From Kribbella sindirgiensis (GTDB lineage Bacteria; Actinomycetota; Actinomycetes; Propionibacteriales; Kribbellaceae): a DNA stretch of 64,000 nucleotides. This document shows positions 32,029 to 40,578 of the stretch, piece after piece. Every line of letters starts with the position of its first letter. The stretch's first letter is position 1. Both the position numbers and the translations under genes were made by a program. The stretch spans positions 1 to 64,000 of the forward strand of contig NZ_SJKA01000016.1 of NCBI RefSeq assembly GCF_004331435.1, given 5' to 3'. The notes under the pieces were generated by a model, which had not been told where the DNA came from, made no database searches, and saw only the letters and a program-made list of their open reading frames with translations.

Positions 32029-33477
32029 ATGACCACAGTGCTGTTGCGGGGCGGGACCGTGCTGACGATGGACGACCAGCACACGGTGGTGCAGGACGGC
32101 GACGTACTGGTCGACGGCGACCGGATCGCCGCCGTCGGGCAACCAGGTCAACGCCTCGATGCGCCTGAGGGCACGCAAGTCGTCGACGCGTCCGGCGGCA
32201 TCGTGATGCCGGGCATGATCGACACCCACCGGCACATGTGGCAGACCGCGATGCGCGCGTACGGCGCCGACTGGACGCTCACGCAGTACTTCGTCTGGTA
32301 CTACCTGGAGCACGGCAAGATCTTCCGGCCGGAGGACATCCACGCGGGCAACCTGACGTCCGCGTGGGAGTCGCTCGAGGCCGGCGTCACCACCACGGTC
32401 GACTGGTCGCACGGGCTGCAGAGCGTCGACCACGCCGAGGCCGCGGCCGACGCGCTCAAAGCCGTACCCGGGCGGTTCGTCCTTGCCTACGGCAACATTC
32501 AGGCCGGGCCGTGGGAGTGGTCCGCGGATCCGTCGGTGCGCGCGTTCCTGGAGCGGTTGCGGGACGACGAGCAGCTCGGTCTGCAGCTGGCGTTCGACGT
32601 GACCGGTGACCCGGCCTTCCCGGAGCGGTCCGCGTTCGAGGTCGCGCGCGAGCTGGGGCTCGGTGTCACCACCCACGCGGGGGTCTGGGGTGCGACCAAC
32701 GACAACGGCATCAAGCTGATGCACGAGAACGGCTTCATGACGCCGCAGAACATCTACGTGCACGCGGCCACTCTGACCACGGATTCGTACCAGCGGATCG
32801 CCGCGACCGGCGGCTCGATCTCGGTCTCTACCGAGTCCGAGCAGAGCGCCGGCCAGGGCTACCCGCCCACCTGGCAGGTACGCCGGCACAACATTCCGGT
32901 GTCGCTGTCGATGGACACCAGCGTGTGGTGGAGCGGCGACCTGTTCAGCGCGATGCGGACCACCCTCGGCGCGGACCGGGCACGTGAGCACCTCGAGGCG
33001 CACATGAAGGGCGAGACCGTGACGCACAGCCATTTGCGCGCCGAGCACGTCGTCGACTGGGCCACCCGCGGCGGCGCCCGCGCACTCGGCCGCGACGACC
33101 TCGGCAGCCTCGAACCGGGCAAGAAGGCCGACGTGATCCTGATCAAGAACGACGCGTCGCCGGTGTCCTTCCCGCTGATCAATCCGTACGGTCAGGTGGC
33201 GTTCCAGGCGCAGCGCGGCGACGTCCACACCGTGATCGTCGACGGCCGCATCGTGAAACAGGACCACCAGCTGGTGGGTTGCGACCTGCCCGCCGTACGC
33301 CGTGAGGTCGAGGCGACCGTCGACCACCTGCGCTCGGCGCTCGGCGAGGACGCCTGGCGGAGCGGGATGAACCCGGAACTGCCGGAGGGCGAGGTGCTCG
33401 ACAACCCGTACCAGTACACGGCCTACAAGTCCGACTCGACCCGCGAGGCGCGTGGCACCATCTTCGGTGAGCCGTAA
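32029..33477 (+). CDS. Amidohydrolase-superfamily deaminase/hydrolase
   Basis: 482 aa. PGMIDTHRHMWQT is the HxH metal motif on strand 1 of the barrel, THAGVWG holds the strand-5 or -6 His, and SLSMDTSVWW contributes the final Asp. LGSLEPGKKADVILI and DGRIVK form the outer beta domain. This is the TRZ/ATZ/cytosine-deaminase-like branch, acting on ring or exocyclic C-N bonds of heterocycles or aromatic amines. ATG 32029 follows TTGGAGG. Its place opposite the ring-cleavage operon suggests it deaminates or dechlorinates the substrate before ring opening. Confidence 0.85.
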   Translation: MTTVLLRGGTVLTMDDQHTVVQDGDVLVDGDRIAAVGQPGQRLDAPEGTQVVDASGGIVMPGMIDTHRHMWQTAMRAYGADWTLTQYFVWYYLEHGKIFRPEDIHAGNLTSAWESLEAGVTTTVDWSHGLQSVDHAEAAADALKAVPGRFVLAYGNIQAGPWEWSADPSVRAFLERLRDDEQLGLQLAFDVTGDPAFPERSAFEVARELGLGVTTHAGVWGATNDNGIKLMHENGFMTPQNIYVHAATLTTDSYQRIAATGGSISVSTESEQSAGQGYPPTWQVRRHNIPVSLSMDTSVWWSGDLFSAMRTTLGADRAREHLEAHMKGETVTHSHLRAEHVVDWATRGGARALGRDDLGSLEPGKKADVILIKNDASPVSFPLINPYGQVAFQAQRGDVHTVIVDGRIVKQDHQLVGCDLPAVRREVEATVDHLRSALGEDAWRSGMNPELPEGEVLDNPYQYTAYKSDSTREARGTIFGEP

Positions 33478-33499
33478 TCGATCACCAGGAGGACGACTG

Positions 33500-34321
33500 A
33501 TGGCAGGGCGTGGCGCAGGTCCGGACTTCGTCGAGTCATTGGCTCGTGGGCTGGACGTGCTCGCCTGCTTCGACGTGGACCACCGCACGATGTCGCTCAC
33601 CGAGGTCGCGGCCGCCGCCGGCCTGGCCCGTCCGACCGCGCGCCGGCTGCTGCTGACGCTGGAGGAACTCGGCTTCGTCCGCACCACCGGCGGCGCGTTC
33701 CAGCTCACGCCGAAGGTGCTGACGCTCGGCATGGCGTACGTCGGTTCGCTCGGCCTGTGGGACATCGCGAAGCCACACCTCGAGACCCTGGTCGCGCGCA
33801 CCGGCGAGTCGTCGTCGATGGCGCAGCTCGACGGCTCCGACATCGTGTACGTCGCCCGCGTGTCGGTACCGAAGCTGATCGCCTTGCGCGTCGACATCGG
33901 CACGAGGTTCCCGGCCGCGCAGACCTCGCAGGGCAAGGTCCTGCTCTCGGCGCTGTCCGCCGCCGAGTTGGCCGACGTACTCGCGCAGCCGAGTCGCGCC
34001 GGACTTCCGCCATACATCGGCCGCACCCCGGACCAGCTGCGTGACGAGCTGACCGAGATCCGGGCGCGCGGCTGGGCGCTGGCCGACGAAGAGCTCGCGC
34101 CGGGCGTCCGCTCGGTCGCCGCGCCGGTACGCGACGGCACCGGGACGGTCCGGGCCGCGATGAACGTCACCGTGCACGCTGCCGAGACGTCGGTCGACAC
34201 GCTCCTGCACGACCACCTCCCGTTGCTGCTGCGGACCGCCGGAGATGTCAGCGCGGAGTGGGCGCTCTGGCAGTCTCGCCCGCACGTCGAGGTCGAGCAG
34301 CGGGACGAAACGACTGCTTGA
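33500..34321 (+). CDS. IclR-family transcriptional regulator
   Basis: 273 aa. The winged helix (MSLTEVAAAAGLARPTARRLLLTLEELGFV) and the effector domain (IALRVDIGTRFPAAQTSQGKVLLSAL, ARGWALADEELAPGVRSVAAPVRD) are typical, closest in feel to PcaR/PobR aromatic regulators. It probably senses an aromatic acid or a cleavage product and controls both divergent operons through the two CGGACRTMTGTCCG sites. AGGAGG precedes ATG 33500, 22 bp after the amidohydrolase gene, so it is autoregulated with it. Confidence 0.9.
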   Translation: MAGRGAGPDFVESLARGLDVLACFDVDHRTMSLTEVAAAAGLARPTARRLLLTLEELGFVRTTGGAFQLTPKVLTLGMAYVGSLGLWDIAKPHLETLVARTGESSSMAQLDGSDIVYVARVSVPKLIALRVDIGTRFPAAQTSQGKVLLSALSAAELADVLAQPSRAGLPPYIGRTPDQLRDELTEIRARGWALADEELAPGVRSVAAPVRDGTGTVRAAMNVTVHAAETSVDTLLHDHLPLLLRTAGDVSAEWALWQSRPHVEVEQRDETTA

Positions 34322-34329
34322 ATGGAGTT

Positions 34330-34761
34330 ATGACTGTTCTCGACTCGCCCATCCCCCGGTTCCATCTCGCGATGCCGATCGACGACCTGGACGCGGCCCG
34401 GCACTTCTACGGCGAGGTGCTCGGCCTCGAACAGGGCCGCAGCTCCGACACGTGGATCGACTGGAATCTGCGCGGCCACCAGTTCGTCACCCACGTCGCG
34501 CCGGAGAAGACGAAGCGCATCCACAACCCGGTCGACGGGCACGACGTACCGGTGCCACATTTCGGGCTGATCCTGACCGTCGACGAGTTCCAGACCTTCG
34601 CCGAGCGGCTCAAGGCAGCCGGCACCGAGTTCGTGATCGAGCCGTACGTGCGGTTCCAGGGCCAGACCGGTGAGCAGTGGACGATGTTCTTCCTCGACCC
34701 GGCCGGAAACGCCCTGGAATTCAAGGCGTTCGCGGACGACTCCCAGGTGTTCGCAGCCTGA
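34330..34761 (+). CDS. VOC/glyoxalase-fold protein
   Basis: 143 aa with one pair of beta-alpha-beta-beta-beta modules. FHLAMPIDDLDAARHFYGEVLGL opens the fold, and DPAGNALEFKAFAD at the end supplies a metal-ligand Glu. Members may be isomerases, dioxygenases or resistance proteins. It starts 8 bp after the IclR gene, with TGGAG upstream, so it belongs to the catabolic operon; an isomerase or ring-cleavage accessory role is plausible but unproven. Confidence 0.8.
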   Translation: MTVLDSPIPRFHLAMPIDDLDAARHFYGEVLGLEQGRSSDTWIDWNLRGHQFVTHVAPEKTKRIHNPVDGHDVPVPHFGLILTVDEFQTFAERLKAAGTEFVIEPYVRFQGQTGEQWTMFFLDPAGNALEFKAFADDSQVFAA

Positions 34762-34770
34762 GTCGCCGGC

Positions 34771-35229
34771 CTAGGGCGTGACCCAGCCGGTGAGGATCGT
34801 CGTACCGGATTGCGTCGTGCACACCAAGCGGTAGGGAATGTTCGGCGGCGGGCCGAGCACGAAGAACCCGAGTTCGTCGATCTCCGCCTCGGCCAGCTTG
34901 CCGCCGTCGCCGCGGGCCGTGACCGTGCCGACCTCGGGCGGGTCGAGCTGGCCCAGGACCGCGGTCGGTGTCAGCTCGAGCTCGACCGTCCAGCCGTCCG
35001 AGGCGAACGTGAGCGACCGCAGGATCGCGCTCTCCGACCGGATCGCCAGGGCGTCGATCGGATCCTGTGCGGAGTCGTAGGTGAGCGCCGCCAGTTCGGC
35101 GTCGATGGTCCGCCATGCGAACGCCGCCTTGCCGGCTTCGACGAAGGCGGACGGAACTTCGTCCGCGGACGCCAGCGCGTCCCGCAGGGCTTCGATCAAC
35201 TTCTCGTCGTCGTGCCAGTCCGGATCCAT
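34771..35229 (-). CDS. Hypothetical protein of the CHAT/sigma locus
   Basis: 152 aa, no signal peptide or membrane segment. The N-terminal part (EKLIEALRDALASADEVPSAFVEAGKAAFAWRTIDAELAALTYDS) is helical; the C-terminal part is beta-rich and ends in LVCTTQSGTTILTGWVTP. It begins 10 bp after the sigma factor gene with a GGGGGTGAGAG site, so the two are co-expressed. Small proteins with an AFAWR start and an adjacent sigma gene are common in actinobacterial CHAT-protease neighbourhoods, in my recollection. It may be a substrate or partner of one of the proteases; nothing catalytic is recognisable. Confidence 0.7.
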   Translation of the reverse strand: MDPDWHDDEKLIEALRDALASADEVPSAFVEAGKAAFAWRTIDAELAALTYDSAQDPIDALAIRSESAILRSLTFASDGWTVELELTPTAVLGQLDPPEVGTVTARGDGGKLAEAEIDELGFFVLGPPPNIPYRLVCTTQSGTTILTGWVTP

Positions 35230-35239
35230 CACGGTTCTC

Positions 35240-35824
35240 TCACCCCCTCGTCCTGTCATCGGGTCCGTCCGCCGCCAGCCGTGCCAGCGCGGGAGTTTGT
35301 CGTAGCCGGGTCAGGCACCGGGCCCGGTTCGGGCCGATGCTGCCGACCGGCACCTGGAGCCGCCGGCTGATCTCGTCGTACGGCGCCGGCGGGTCCTGCA
35401 TCAGCAGTGCGAGCAGGACCTGGCAGCGCCGCGAGAGTTCCGCGAAGGCGGTGCGCAGGACGGTCTTGCGTTCGTGCCGCAGTACTTCTTCCTCGGCGAT
35501 CGCCTGCTCGGGAACGTCCGGCGCCTGTACGAAGTCCACCGGCTCGACCCGGCTGCTCGCGCGGATCAGCCGAAAGCACTCGCGCTGGGTCGTGGTCGCG
35601 ATCCAGCCCGGTAACGCGGCCGGCTCCCGCAGACCGGGCAGGTGCTCGACCAGCCGCAGCCACACGCTCTGCCCGACGTCGTCGATATCCGGCTGCGCCA
35701 GGCGGCACCGCCGGCACACCGAATAGACGAGCGGCGCGTACCGCTCCACCAACTCGTCCCATGCACCCTTGTCGCCGTCCCTGGCCCTGGTGACCAGGTC
35801 GACGACTGTCGGATCATCCCGCAT
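35240..35824 (-). CDS. ECF-type RNA polymerase sigma factor
   Basis: 194 aa. Sigma2 is visible in WDELVERYAPLVYSVCRRCRLAQPDIDDVGQSVWLRLVEHL and sigma4 in FAELSRRCQVLLALLMQDPPAPYDEISRRLQVPVGSIGPNRARCLTRLR. The spacer contains VDFVQAPDVPEQAIAEEE. It resembles the group linked to CHAT proteases in actinobacteria. No anti-sigma factor with a membrane segment is adjacent, so activity may be controlled by the protease or the 152-aa protein. The start is ATG 35824 after GGAAGGGGGAC; gene spacing is 72 bp from the CHAT gene and 10 bp to the next. Confidence 0.88.
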   Translation of the reverse strand: MRDDPTVVDLVTRARDGDKGAWDELVERYAPLVYSVCRRCRLAQPDIDDVGQSVWLRLVEHLPGLREPAALPGWIATTTQRECFRLIRASSRVEPVDFVQAPDVPEQAIAEEEVLRHERKTVLRTAFAELSRRCQVLLALLMQDPPAPYDEISRRLQVPVGSIGPNRARCLTRLRQTPALARLAADGPDDRTRG

Positions 35825-35896
35825 GCCGTCCCCCTTCCTCACCGGACCGCCGTACCTCTCTACTGGTACAGAGCGATCCGGACAACCGCTGATACA

Positions 35897-38503
35897 TCAA
35901 GCGCCGAGCGCGACGAACGAACGACCCGCAGCATCGGCCACCGGATCACCTCGCGTCCCTCTGCGAGCCGCTGCGAACGCTGCCGCGAGTGATTGGCCTG
36001 CCTGCAGGTTCTCGTGCATCGCGAGCATCAAGGGCGCGGTTGCCGGGTCGTTCACCGGTACGACGCTCGCCAGGATGCCCGCCGCGCCTAGTGGGATCAG
36101 GCTGCTGCTCAACCCGAGCAGCTCGTCCGCGCCGACCGGCTTCGCGAGTCCGGAGTCGCAGCTCGACAACACCATCCGGTACGGCGCTCTGCGCAGCCGC
36201 TCGAAGTCGTACACCGTCAGCGGCCCGTCGTCGAGCCGCAACGACGAGAACAGCGGACTGTCCGCGCGGAACGTGCCGTGCGCCGCGATATGCGCGATCC
36301 AGGCACCGTCGAGTTCCCGCAGTACCTTCTCCGCGGTCGCGTCGCCGTCTGCCAGCACGGTCGCGTCCGGGTACTGCTTGGCGAGCTGCATGACCTCGGC
36401 GCGACCCGCCGACAGCCCCGGCCCGAGCACCAGCACGACACGACGATCCGCCGGCGGCCGCACCCGCCGCGCCCGCAACCAGACCGCGGCCGACGGCACG
36501 ACGTTCACGGGCCGATCGACCAATACCGGTACCAGCCCCCAAGGCAACGCCTGCAACCTCCCCGGCGGCACCATCACAACTGGCCGATCCCCCAGCAGGT
36601 CCTGTGCAGACCCAAGAATCGCGTCCCCCAACCGCGCCCCCAACACCTCCAGCGAAGGCCCCAAATGCCCCGAGTGGGTGTGCGGGCGGGCGTGGGCGAG
36701 GCGGCGGAGGCGGAAGCGGGATCGCTCGATCTCGAGCGCCGCGGCAGCCAGCGGACCGACCTCGTGCTTCGTGATCCGCCCGTCCCGCACCACCACCGCA
36801 TGCAACACACCGTCCACCTCGACCAGCTCCACGAGCACGGTCTCCCCCAACGCCTCCACCAACTCGTCCACATCGAACCGCCAGGCACCAGCAGCGCCGC
36901 CCCGCGGACCGGCTGCGGTGCGGAGGGCGCGATCACGGACTGTTTTCTCCAGGCGTCGGCGTTCCTTCTCCAAGGACGGATCGGGGGAGGCATCGAGCCG
37001 TCGTACGACGTCGCGTAGTGCCGCGAGTTCGCCGGTGAGCTGCTCGTCGTCCGGTGGTCGCACCGGCGGCACCCCGAGTGCGGTCGCCCGCCACCGTTCA
37101 CCCCAGCTCAGCAACCGCCGCGGATCGTCGCGCCGCAGAGCGTCCCGCAACGCCAACTCAGCCAGCTCGGCCCCGTGCCCCGTCGCCAACGCCCGCAGTT
37201 CGGTCGCACCCATCGCCAGCCGGTGCTCGTCCAACGCATCGAGCCCACGACCGCACGCCGACAACATCCCCCGAACGTCGCCCCGCGCATCAGCCCGCAA
37301 CGCCTTCCCCAACCACGCCGCGCTCCGGGCGATCGGCGGCGCGTCCTTACTGTGCCGCCCAGCCAACTCCAACTGCCGATCAGCCGCCCGAGCCCGCCCG
37401 ACATCCAACGCCAACCGCCCCGCCAGCAAATGCGCAGCCGACGCCTCAGAAGCACCCAAAGCATCCAACCGCGCCGCCACCGCACTCACGCGCCGAAGCA
37501 ACCGCTCCCCACGCTCCCCCGACTGATACCGAGCCTCCAGCAGCACCATCGACGAACGCACCGACCACCGCTCCCGCCGCTGCGCCGAAAACAACCGTCG
37601 CGCCCGCTCGGCGCGCTCCCGCGCCGCCGCCGGATCTCCTGCCGCCAACGCAGCAGTAGCCGCCGCGAACAACAGCTCCCCCCGTTTGGTCGCCGTACCG
37701 CCCTCGGCCGCGACAGCCTGATCCATCTCGGCCAACGCCTCCGTACTGAGACCAGCCGCAAGCAGTACGGCGCACCGATCGATCGCCAGATCCGGCCACA
37801 CCACACCGACCGCGGCGAACCGCCGACCCGCTTCGTCGAGAGACCGCAGCGCCGCCGGCAGATCGCCGCGCGCATACGCGCCCAGACCCCGATTCTGCCG
37901 CGCCTCGGCGTACTCGAACTCCTGCCCGGTCGCCGCATACAACTTCTCGGCAACCGCGAAATCCGCGTCCGCCCGCTTCGTACCACCCAAAGCCAGCTGG
38001 ATGAATCCGCGATAGTTCCGCGACCGCGCTTCCCAGACCTGATCGCCCGACCGCCGCAACCGGGTGATCGCCGACCGCAGATCGTCGAGCGCCTCGCGAT
38101 GCCGCCCGAGCACCAGCAGTACGTCGGCGCGCCGCAGCAGCACCCGCCCGGTCAGCGCTCCGCGGCTGAGGTCGACCGCACGATCGAGCCGCGCCAGACC
38201 CTCGCGGCTCCGCCCTGCCCGGCCGAGCGTTGCGCCCAACGTGGCAAGGACATCCGCCTGCCGCTCGGACCGCCCGGACTGCTCCGCCAATCGCAGCGCG
38301 GTCCGCAACCGGCGGACCGCGGTGGAGACGTCGCCGAGCTGCCGTAGACCGATGCCCCAGGCCTGGTACGCGATCGACGCCTCGACCGCCGGCGGCGCAC
38401 CGGCCAGCAGTGAGCGCGCCGACGCGATCGCGTCGTGCGGACGTGACAACGCGAGAGGCAGTAGATTCTCTACCGCCCCGGCACTCCCCCCTGCCGTCGG
38501 CAT
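35897..38503 (-). CDS. TPR-CHAT protease (caspase-like)
   Basis: 868 aa. The first ~430 residues are alpha-helical TPR-like repeats (for example SIAYQAWGIGLRQLGD, ATLGATLGRAGRSREGLARLDRA, NRGLGAYARGDLPAALRSLDEA). The C-terminal CHAT domain (~580-868) has the catalytic His in HIAAHGTFRAD (H742) and Cys in VLSSCDSG (C782), the dyad of caspase-like CHAT peptidases. CHAT proteases cleave partner proteins in signalling, as in type III-E CRISPR Craspase and gasdermin activation. No gasdermin or CRISPR is nearby here. ATG 38503 is 6 nt from a TACTAT -10 box, so it is likely leaderless, and it is divergent from a subtilisin. The frame stays open antisense through that gene, but this is GC bias. Confidence 0.88.
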   Translation of the reverse strand: MPTAGGSAGAVENLLPLALSRPHDAIASARSLLAGAPPAVEASIAYQAWGIGLRQLGDVSTAVRRLRTALRLAEQSGRSERQADVLATLGATLGRAGRSREGLARLDRAVDLSRGALTGRVLLRRADVLLVLGRHREALDDLRSAITRLRRSGDQVWEARSRNYRGFIQLALGGTKRADADFAVAEKLYAATGQEFEYAEARQNRGLGAYARGDLPAALRSLDEAGRRFAAVGVVWPDLAIDRCAVLLAAGLSTEALAEMDQAVAAEGGTATKRGELLFAAATAALAAGDPAAARERAERARRLFSAQRRERWSVRSSMVLLEARYQSGERGERLLRRVSAVAARLDALGASEASAAHLLAGRLALDVGRARAADRQLELAGRHSKDAPPIARSAAWLGKALRADARGDVRGMLSACGRGLDALDEHRLAMGATELRALATGHGAELAELALRDALRRDDPRRLLSWGERWRATALGVPPVRPPDDEQLTGELAALRDVVRRLDASPDPSLEKERRRLEKTVRDRALRTAAGPRGGAAGAWRFDVDELVEALGETVLVELVEVDGVLHAVVVRDGRITKHEVGPLAAAALEIERSRFRLRRLAHARPHTHSGHLGPSLEVLGARLGDAILGSAQDLLGDRPVVMVPPGRLQALPWGLVPVLVDRPVNVVPSAAVWLRARRVRPPADRRVVLVLGPGLSAGRAEVMQLAKQYPDATVLADGDATAEKVLRELDGAWIAHIAAHGTFRADSPLFSSLRLDDGPLTVYDFERLRRAPYRMVLSSCDSGLAKPVGADELLGLSSSLIPLGAAGILASVVPVNDPATAPLMLAMHENLQAGQSLAAAFAAARRGTRGDPVADAAGRSFVALGA

Positions 38504-38551
38504 TCTGGAATAGTATCGGGCATTTCGACTGTCCAGGGGGGATGTAAGGAA
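38504..38551. promoter_or_regulatory. 48-bp divergent promoter between CHAT and subtilisin genes
   Basis: A TACTAT -10 box on the minus strand (38510-38515) and TAGTAT on the plus strand (38511-38516) overlap, so the two proteases share one AT-rich melting region and cannot easily be transcribed independently. GTAAGGAA provides the subtilisin ribosome site. Confidence 0.5.
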
Positions 38552-39826
38552 ATGGAAAATCAAACGACCGAACCGAAGTACATTGCTCAGATCAAACTGA
38601 TTCTGGCCGCCTACGAGCGTCAGGTCGAGGTGTTCCCGGAGGACTGGGAGAAGCGGCCGGAGGGCGCCGACTACCTGTACCGCACCGGCGTCGTCCTGGT
38701 CCGCGACGAGGACGTCCCGCGGGTGATCGAGCTCTTCCAGGGCGGCCGCCCGGACGAGGGCGGGATCGGCGGTGTCACCCGGCTGCTGCTGCCGGACCGC
38801 GTGCCGCCCGAAGCGCCGGAGGATCGTTCGCTCACCCAACGATTCCTGAAGTACGCCGACCTGCGGCTCGGGCGCGGTGTCGTCACCCCGGAGCACCTGT
38901 TCTACGTCACGCCGAGCGTCAGCCCGTGCCCGGCGACCGAGCCCGAGGAGGTCACCCCGGGCACGCCGCCGGACCCGGTGCTGCCCACGCCGTTCCTGTC
39001 CGCGGGCGCCGCGGACGGTCGCGGGGTCAAGGTCGTCGTACTCGATGTGGGCTGGTCCGACGCACCGGCGGCGTACTGGCTGACCGGGGTCACCGGTGAC
39101 CCGGAGAACGCGTTCGACGGCGCCGGGCACATCCGGCCGTACGCCGGTCACGGGACCTTCATCGCCGGGGTGATGCGGGCGATCGCGCGCAACGTCGAGA
39201 TCGTCGTGAAGAGCTACTTCACCACGGCCGGTGCGATGTGGGAGTTCGATCTCGCCCAGGCACTGGACGAGATCCTCGATCTGGCGCCGGACATCATCAG
39301 TCTCTCGGCGGGCACCAGGACGCGGTTCGACCTGGCACCACTCGCTCTGGACGTCTTCGTCCAGACCCGGTTGAACCGCGTCAACGGCCTCACGCTGGTC
39401 GCCGCGGCGGGCAACGAGTCGTCCAGGGACTACTTCTGGCCGGCCGCGTTCCCCGAGGCCGTCGGCGTCGGGGCGCTGGCGGACAACGGGCGGGCCCGGG
39501 CGTCGTTCAGCAACTTCGGCGGCTGGGTCGACGTCTACGCGCCGGGCGAGCACCTGGTGAACGCGTTCCTGACCGGCGACTACGTGTGCACCGAACCACC
39601 GAACACCGGCGAGCTGCGCTCGTTCCAGGGCATGGCGCGATGGAGCGGTACGTCGTTCGCGACGCCGCTCGTGGCCGGCCTGATCGCGGGCCGGATGTCG
39701 GTCACCGGTGAGAGCGGCAAGCAGGCAGCCGACGCACTGCTGGCGTTCGCGCTCACGCAGCCCGAGCCGGGCACCGGGCCCGTCCTGCGCGCCGGCGACG
39801 CGCTCGGGTCACTGGGCCAAAACTGA
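38552..39826 (+). CDS. Cytosolic S8 (subtilisin-like) serine peptidase
   Basis: 424 aa. The triad is intact: D165 in VVVLDVGW, H200 in YAGHGTFIAG and S368 in SGTSFATPLVAG; the oxyanion Asn is in AAAGNESS. There is no signal peptide or membrane segment, so it should act inside the cell, unlike most subtilisins. An N-terminal ~150-residue region (IKLILAAYERQVEVFPEDWEKRP...) lacks clear homology and could be a recruitment or inhibitory domain. It is divergent from a TPR-CHAT protease, implying a shared pathway. The end overlaps a 14-bp tandem repeat. Substrate is unknown. Confidence 0.88.
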   Translation: MENQTTEPKYIAQIKLILAAYERQVEVFPEDWEKRPEGADYLYRTGVVLVRDEDVPRVIELFQGGRPDEGGIGGVTRLLLPDRVPPEAPEDRSLTQRFLKYADLRLGRGVVTPEHLFYVTPSVSPCPATEPEEVTPGTPPDPVLPTPFLSAGAADGRGVKVVVLDVGWSDAPAAYWLTGVTGDPENAFDGAGHIRPYAGHGTFIAGVMRAIARNVEIVVKSYFTTAGAMWEFDLAQALDEILDLAPDIISLSAGTRTRFDLAPLALDVFVQTRLNRVNGLTLVAAAGNESSRDYFWPAAFPEAVGVGALADNGRARASFSNFGGWVDVYAPGEHLVNAFLTGDYVCTEPPNTGELRSFQGMARWSGTSFATPLVAGLIAGRMSVTGESGKQAADALLAFALTQPEPGTGPVLRAGDALGSLGQN

Positions 39827-39854
39827 TGGGCCAGATCTGATGGGCCAGAACTGA
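39813..39854 (+). repeat. Three 14-bp tandem repeats across the subtilisin stop codon
   Basis: TGGGCCARAWCTGA is repeated at 39813-39826, 39827-39840 and 39841-39854. The first unit encodes the final residues and TGA of the S8 gene; each later unit repeats the stop. Beyond it, 39855-40046 holds no gene that I can support. Confidence 0.7.
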
Positions 39855-40046
39855 TCTGACCCGGCAGAACGTACGCGCTGACGCGGTGCGGATGTCCGGC
39901 CTGACCGCCCGGACCTCACGCACCACGTCAGCTCCCCCTCTTGCGTGCCCCGCGCCGCCCTCCCCCCTGCAACGGCCCGAAGGCTCCCCCACTTCTGCGG
40001 AGTCACCCTCGGTACCGGTTGATACACCCAGTTATCGAGAAAGTTT

Positions 40047-40442
40047 TCAACGGCTGGGCGGCTGCGGCTGCTCACAAAGGAACGGCGCCCGGTGACCGCC
40101 GGAGTGGTAGCTGTACTGCTTCCCGCCGGCCTCGAGGACCGTCCGGTTCCCCGGCACCAGCGCCTGGGTGTAGCGCATCCCCGGCTCCGGGCAGCCGAGG
40201 CTGCCGTCCGGCCAGGTGACCTCCTCGGAACTGACGACGGACACCTCGGCCGCGTCCACTCCCAACCGCTTGGTGAGGTCGGCCTTGGCTTGGTCGACCA
40301 CACTCCCGGCCGGCTCCGAAGCGCTGCTGCTACTGCTGCTACTGCTCGGCGTCATCGACGGTTGTCCTCCAGTCACGGATTCATTGCCACACGCAACCAA
40401 AAGTACGGCTGCCGCCAGCACGGTCGTCACACTGCGCATCAT
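40047..40442 (-). CDS. Small lipoprotein
   Basis: 131 aa. The signal ends in LLVACGN, a lipobox, so the mature protein is lipid-anchored outside the membrane. A Ser-rich linker (nine Ser in a row within S/T/P sequence) is followed by a small domain with two Cys (SLGCPEPG, FLCEQP) that could form a disulfide. The pattern EVTWPDGSLGCPEPGMRYTQALVPGNR is a recurring actinobacterial lipoprotein domain of unknown function. ATG 40442 has GGGAGGTGATC upstream. It is divergent from the PhoX-like gene. Confidence 0.75.
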   Translation of the reverse strand: MMRSVTTVLAAAVLLVACGNESVTGGQPSMTPSSSSSSSSASEPAGSVVDQAKADLTKRLGVDAAEVSVVSSEEVTWPDGSLGCPEPGMRYTQALVPGNRTVLEAGGKQYSYHSGGHRAPFLCEQPQPPSR

Positions 40443-40494
40443 GATCACCTCCCACAGTAGACGTCCGCCCCAGAGGATTCGTTGCAGATCTTTT

Positions 40495-40527
40495 GTTCAA
40501 GTTCCGTTTCCCCTCCGTCAGCCGTCG
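40495..40527 (+). promoter_or_regulatory. Candidate PHO box upstream of the PhoX-like gene
   Basis: Three consecutive 11-bp units begin GTTCA, GTTTC and GTCAG (40495, 40506, 40517). This fits the spacing of actinobacterial PhoP direct repeats, whose consensus unit starts GTTCA. The third unit is weak. It lies 52 bp before the PhoX start. Confidence 0.4.
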
Positions 40528-40578
40528 GCGTGAAGGATCGCGACAACGTCCCGTCCACGTAGTCAGCAGGAGTAAGCC

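Noticed and set aside
38504..39553. Upstream extension of the CHAT protein through the subtilisin gene
   Set aside because: The extension is antisense to a subtilisin with an intact triad, and ATG 38503 has a -10 box 6 nt away.
39813..39854. CRISPR array or attachment site from the 14-bp repeats
   Set aside because: The units are directly adjacent without spacers and no cas, integrase or tRNA gene is present.
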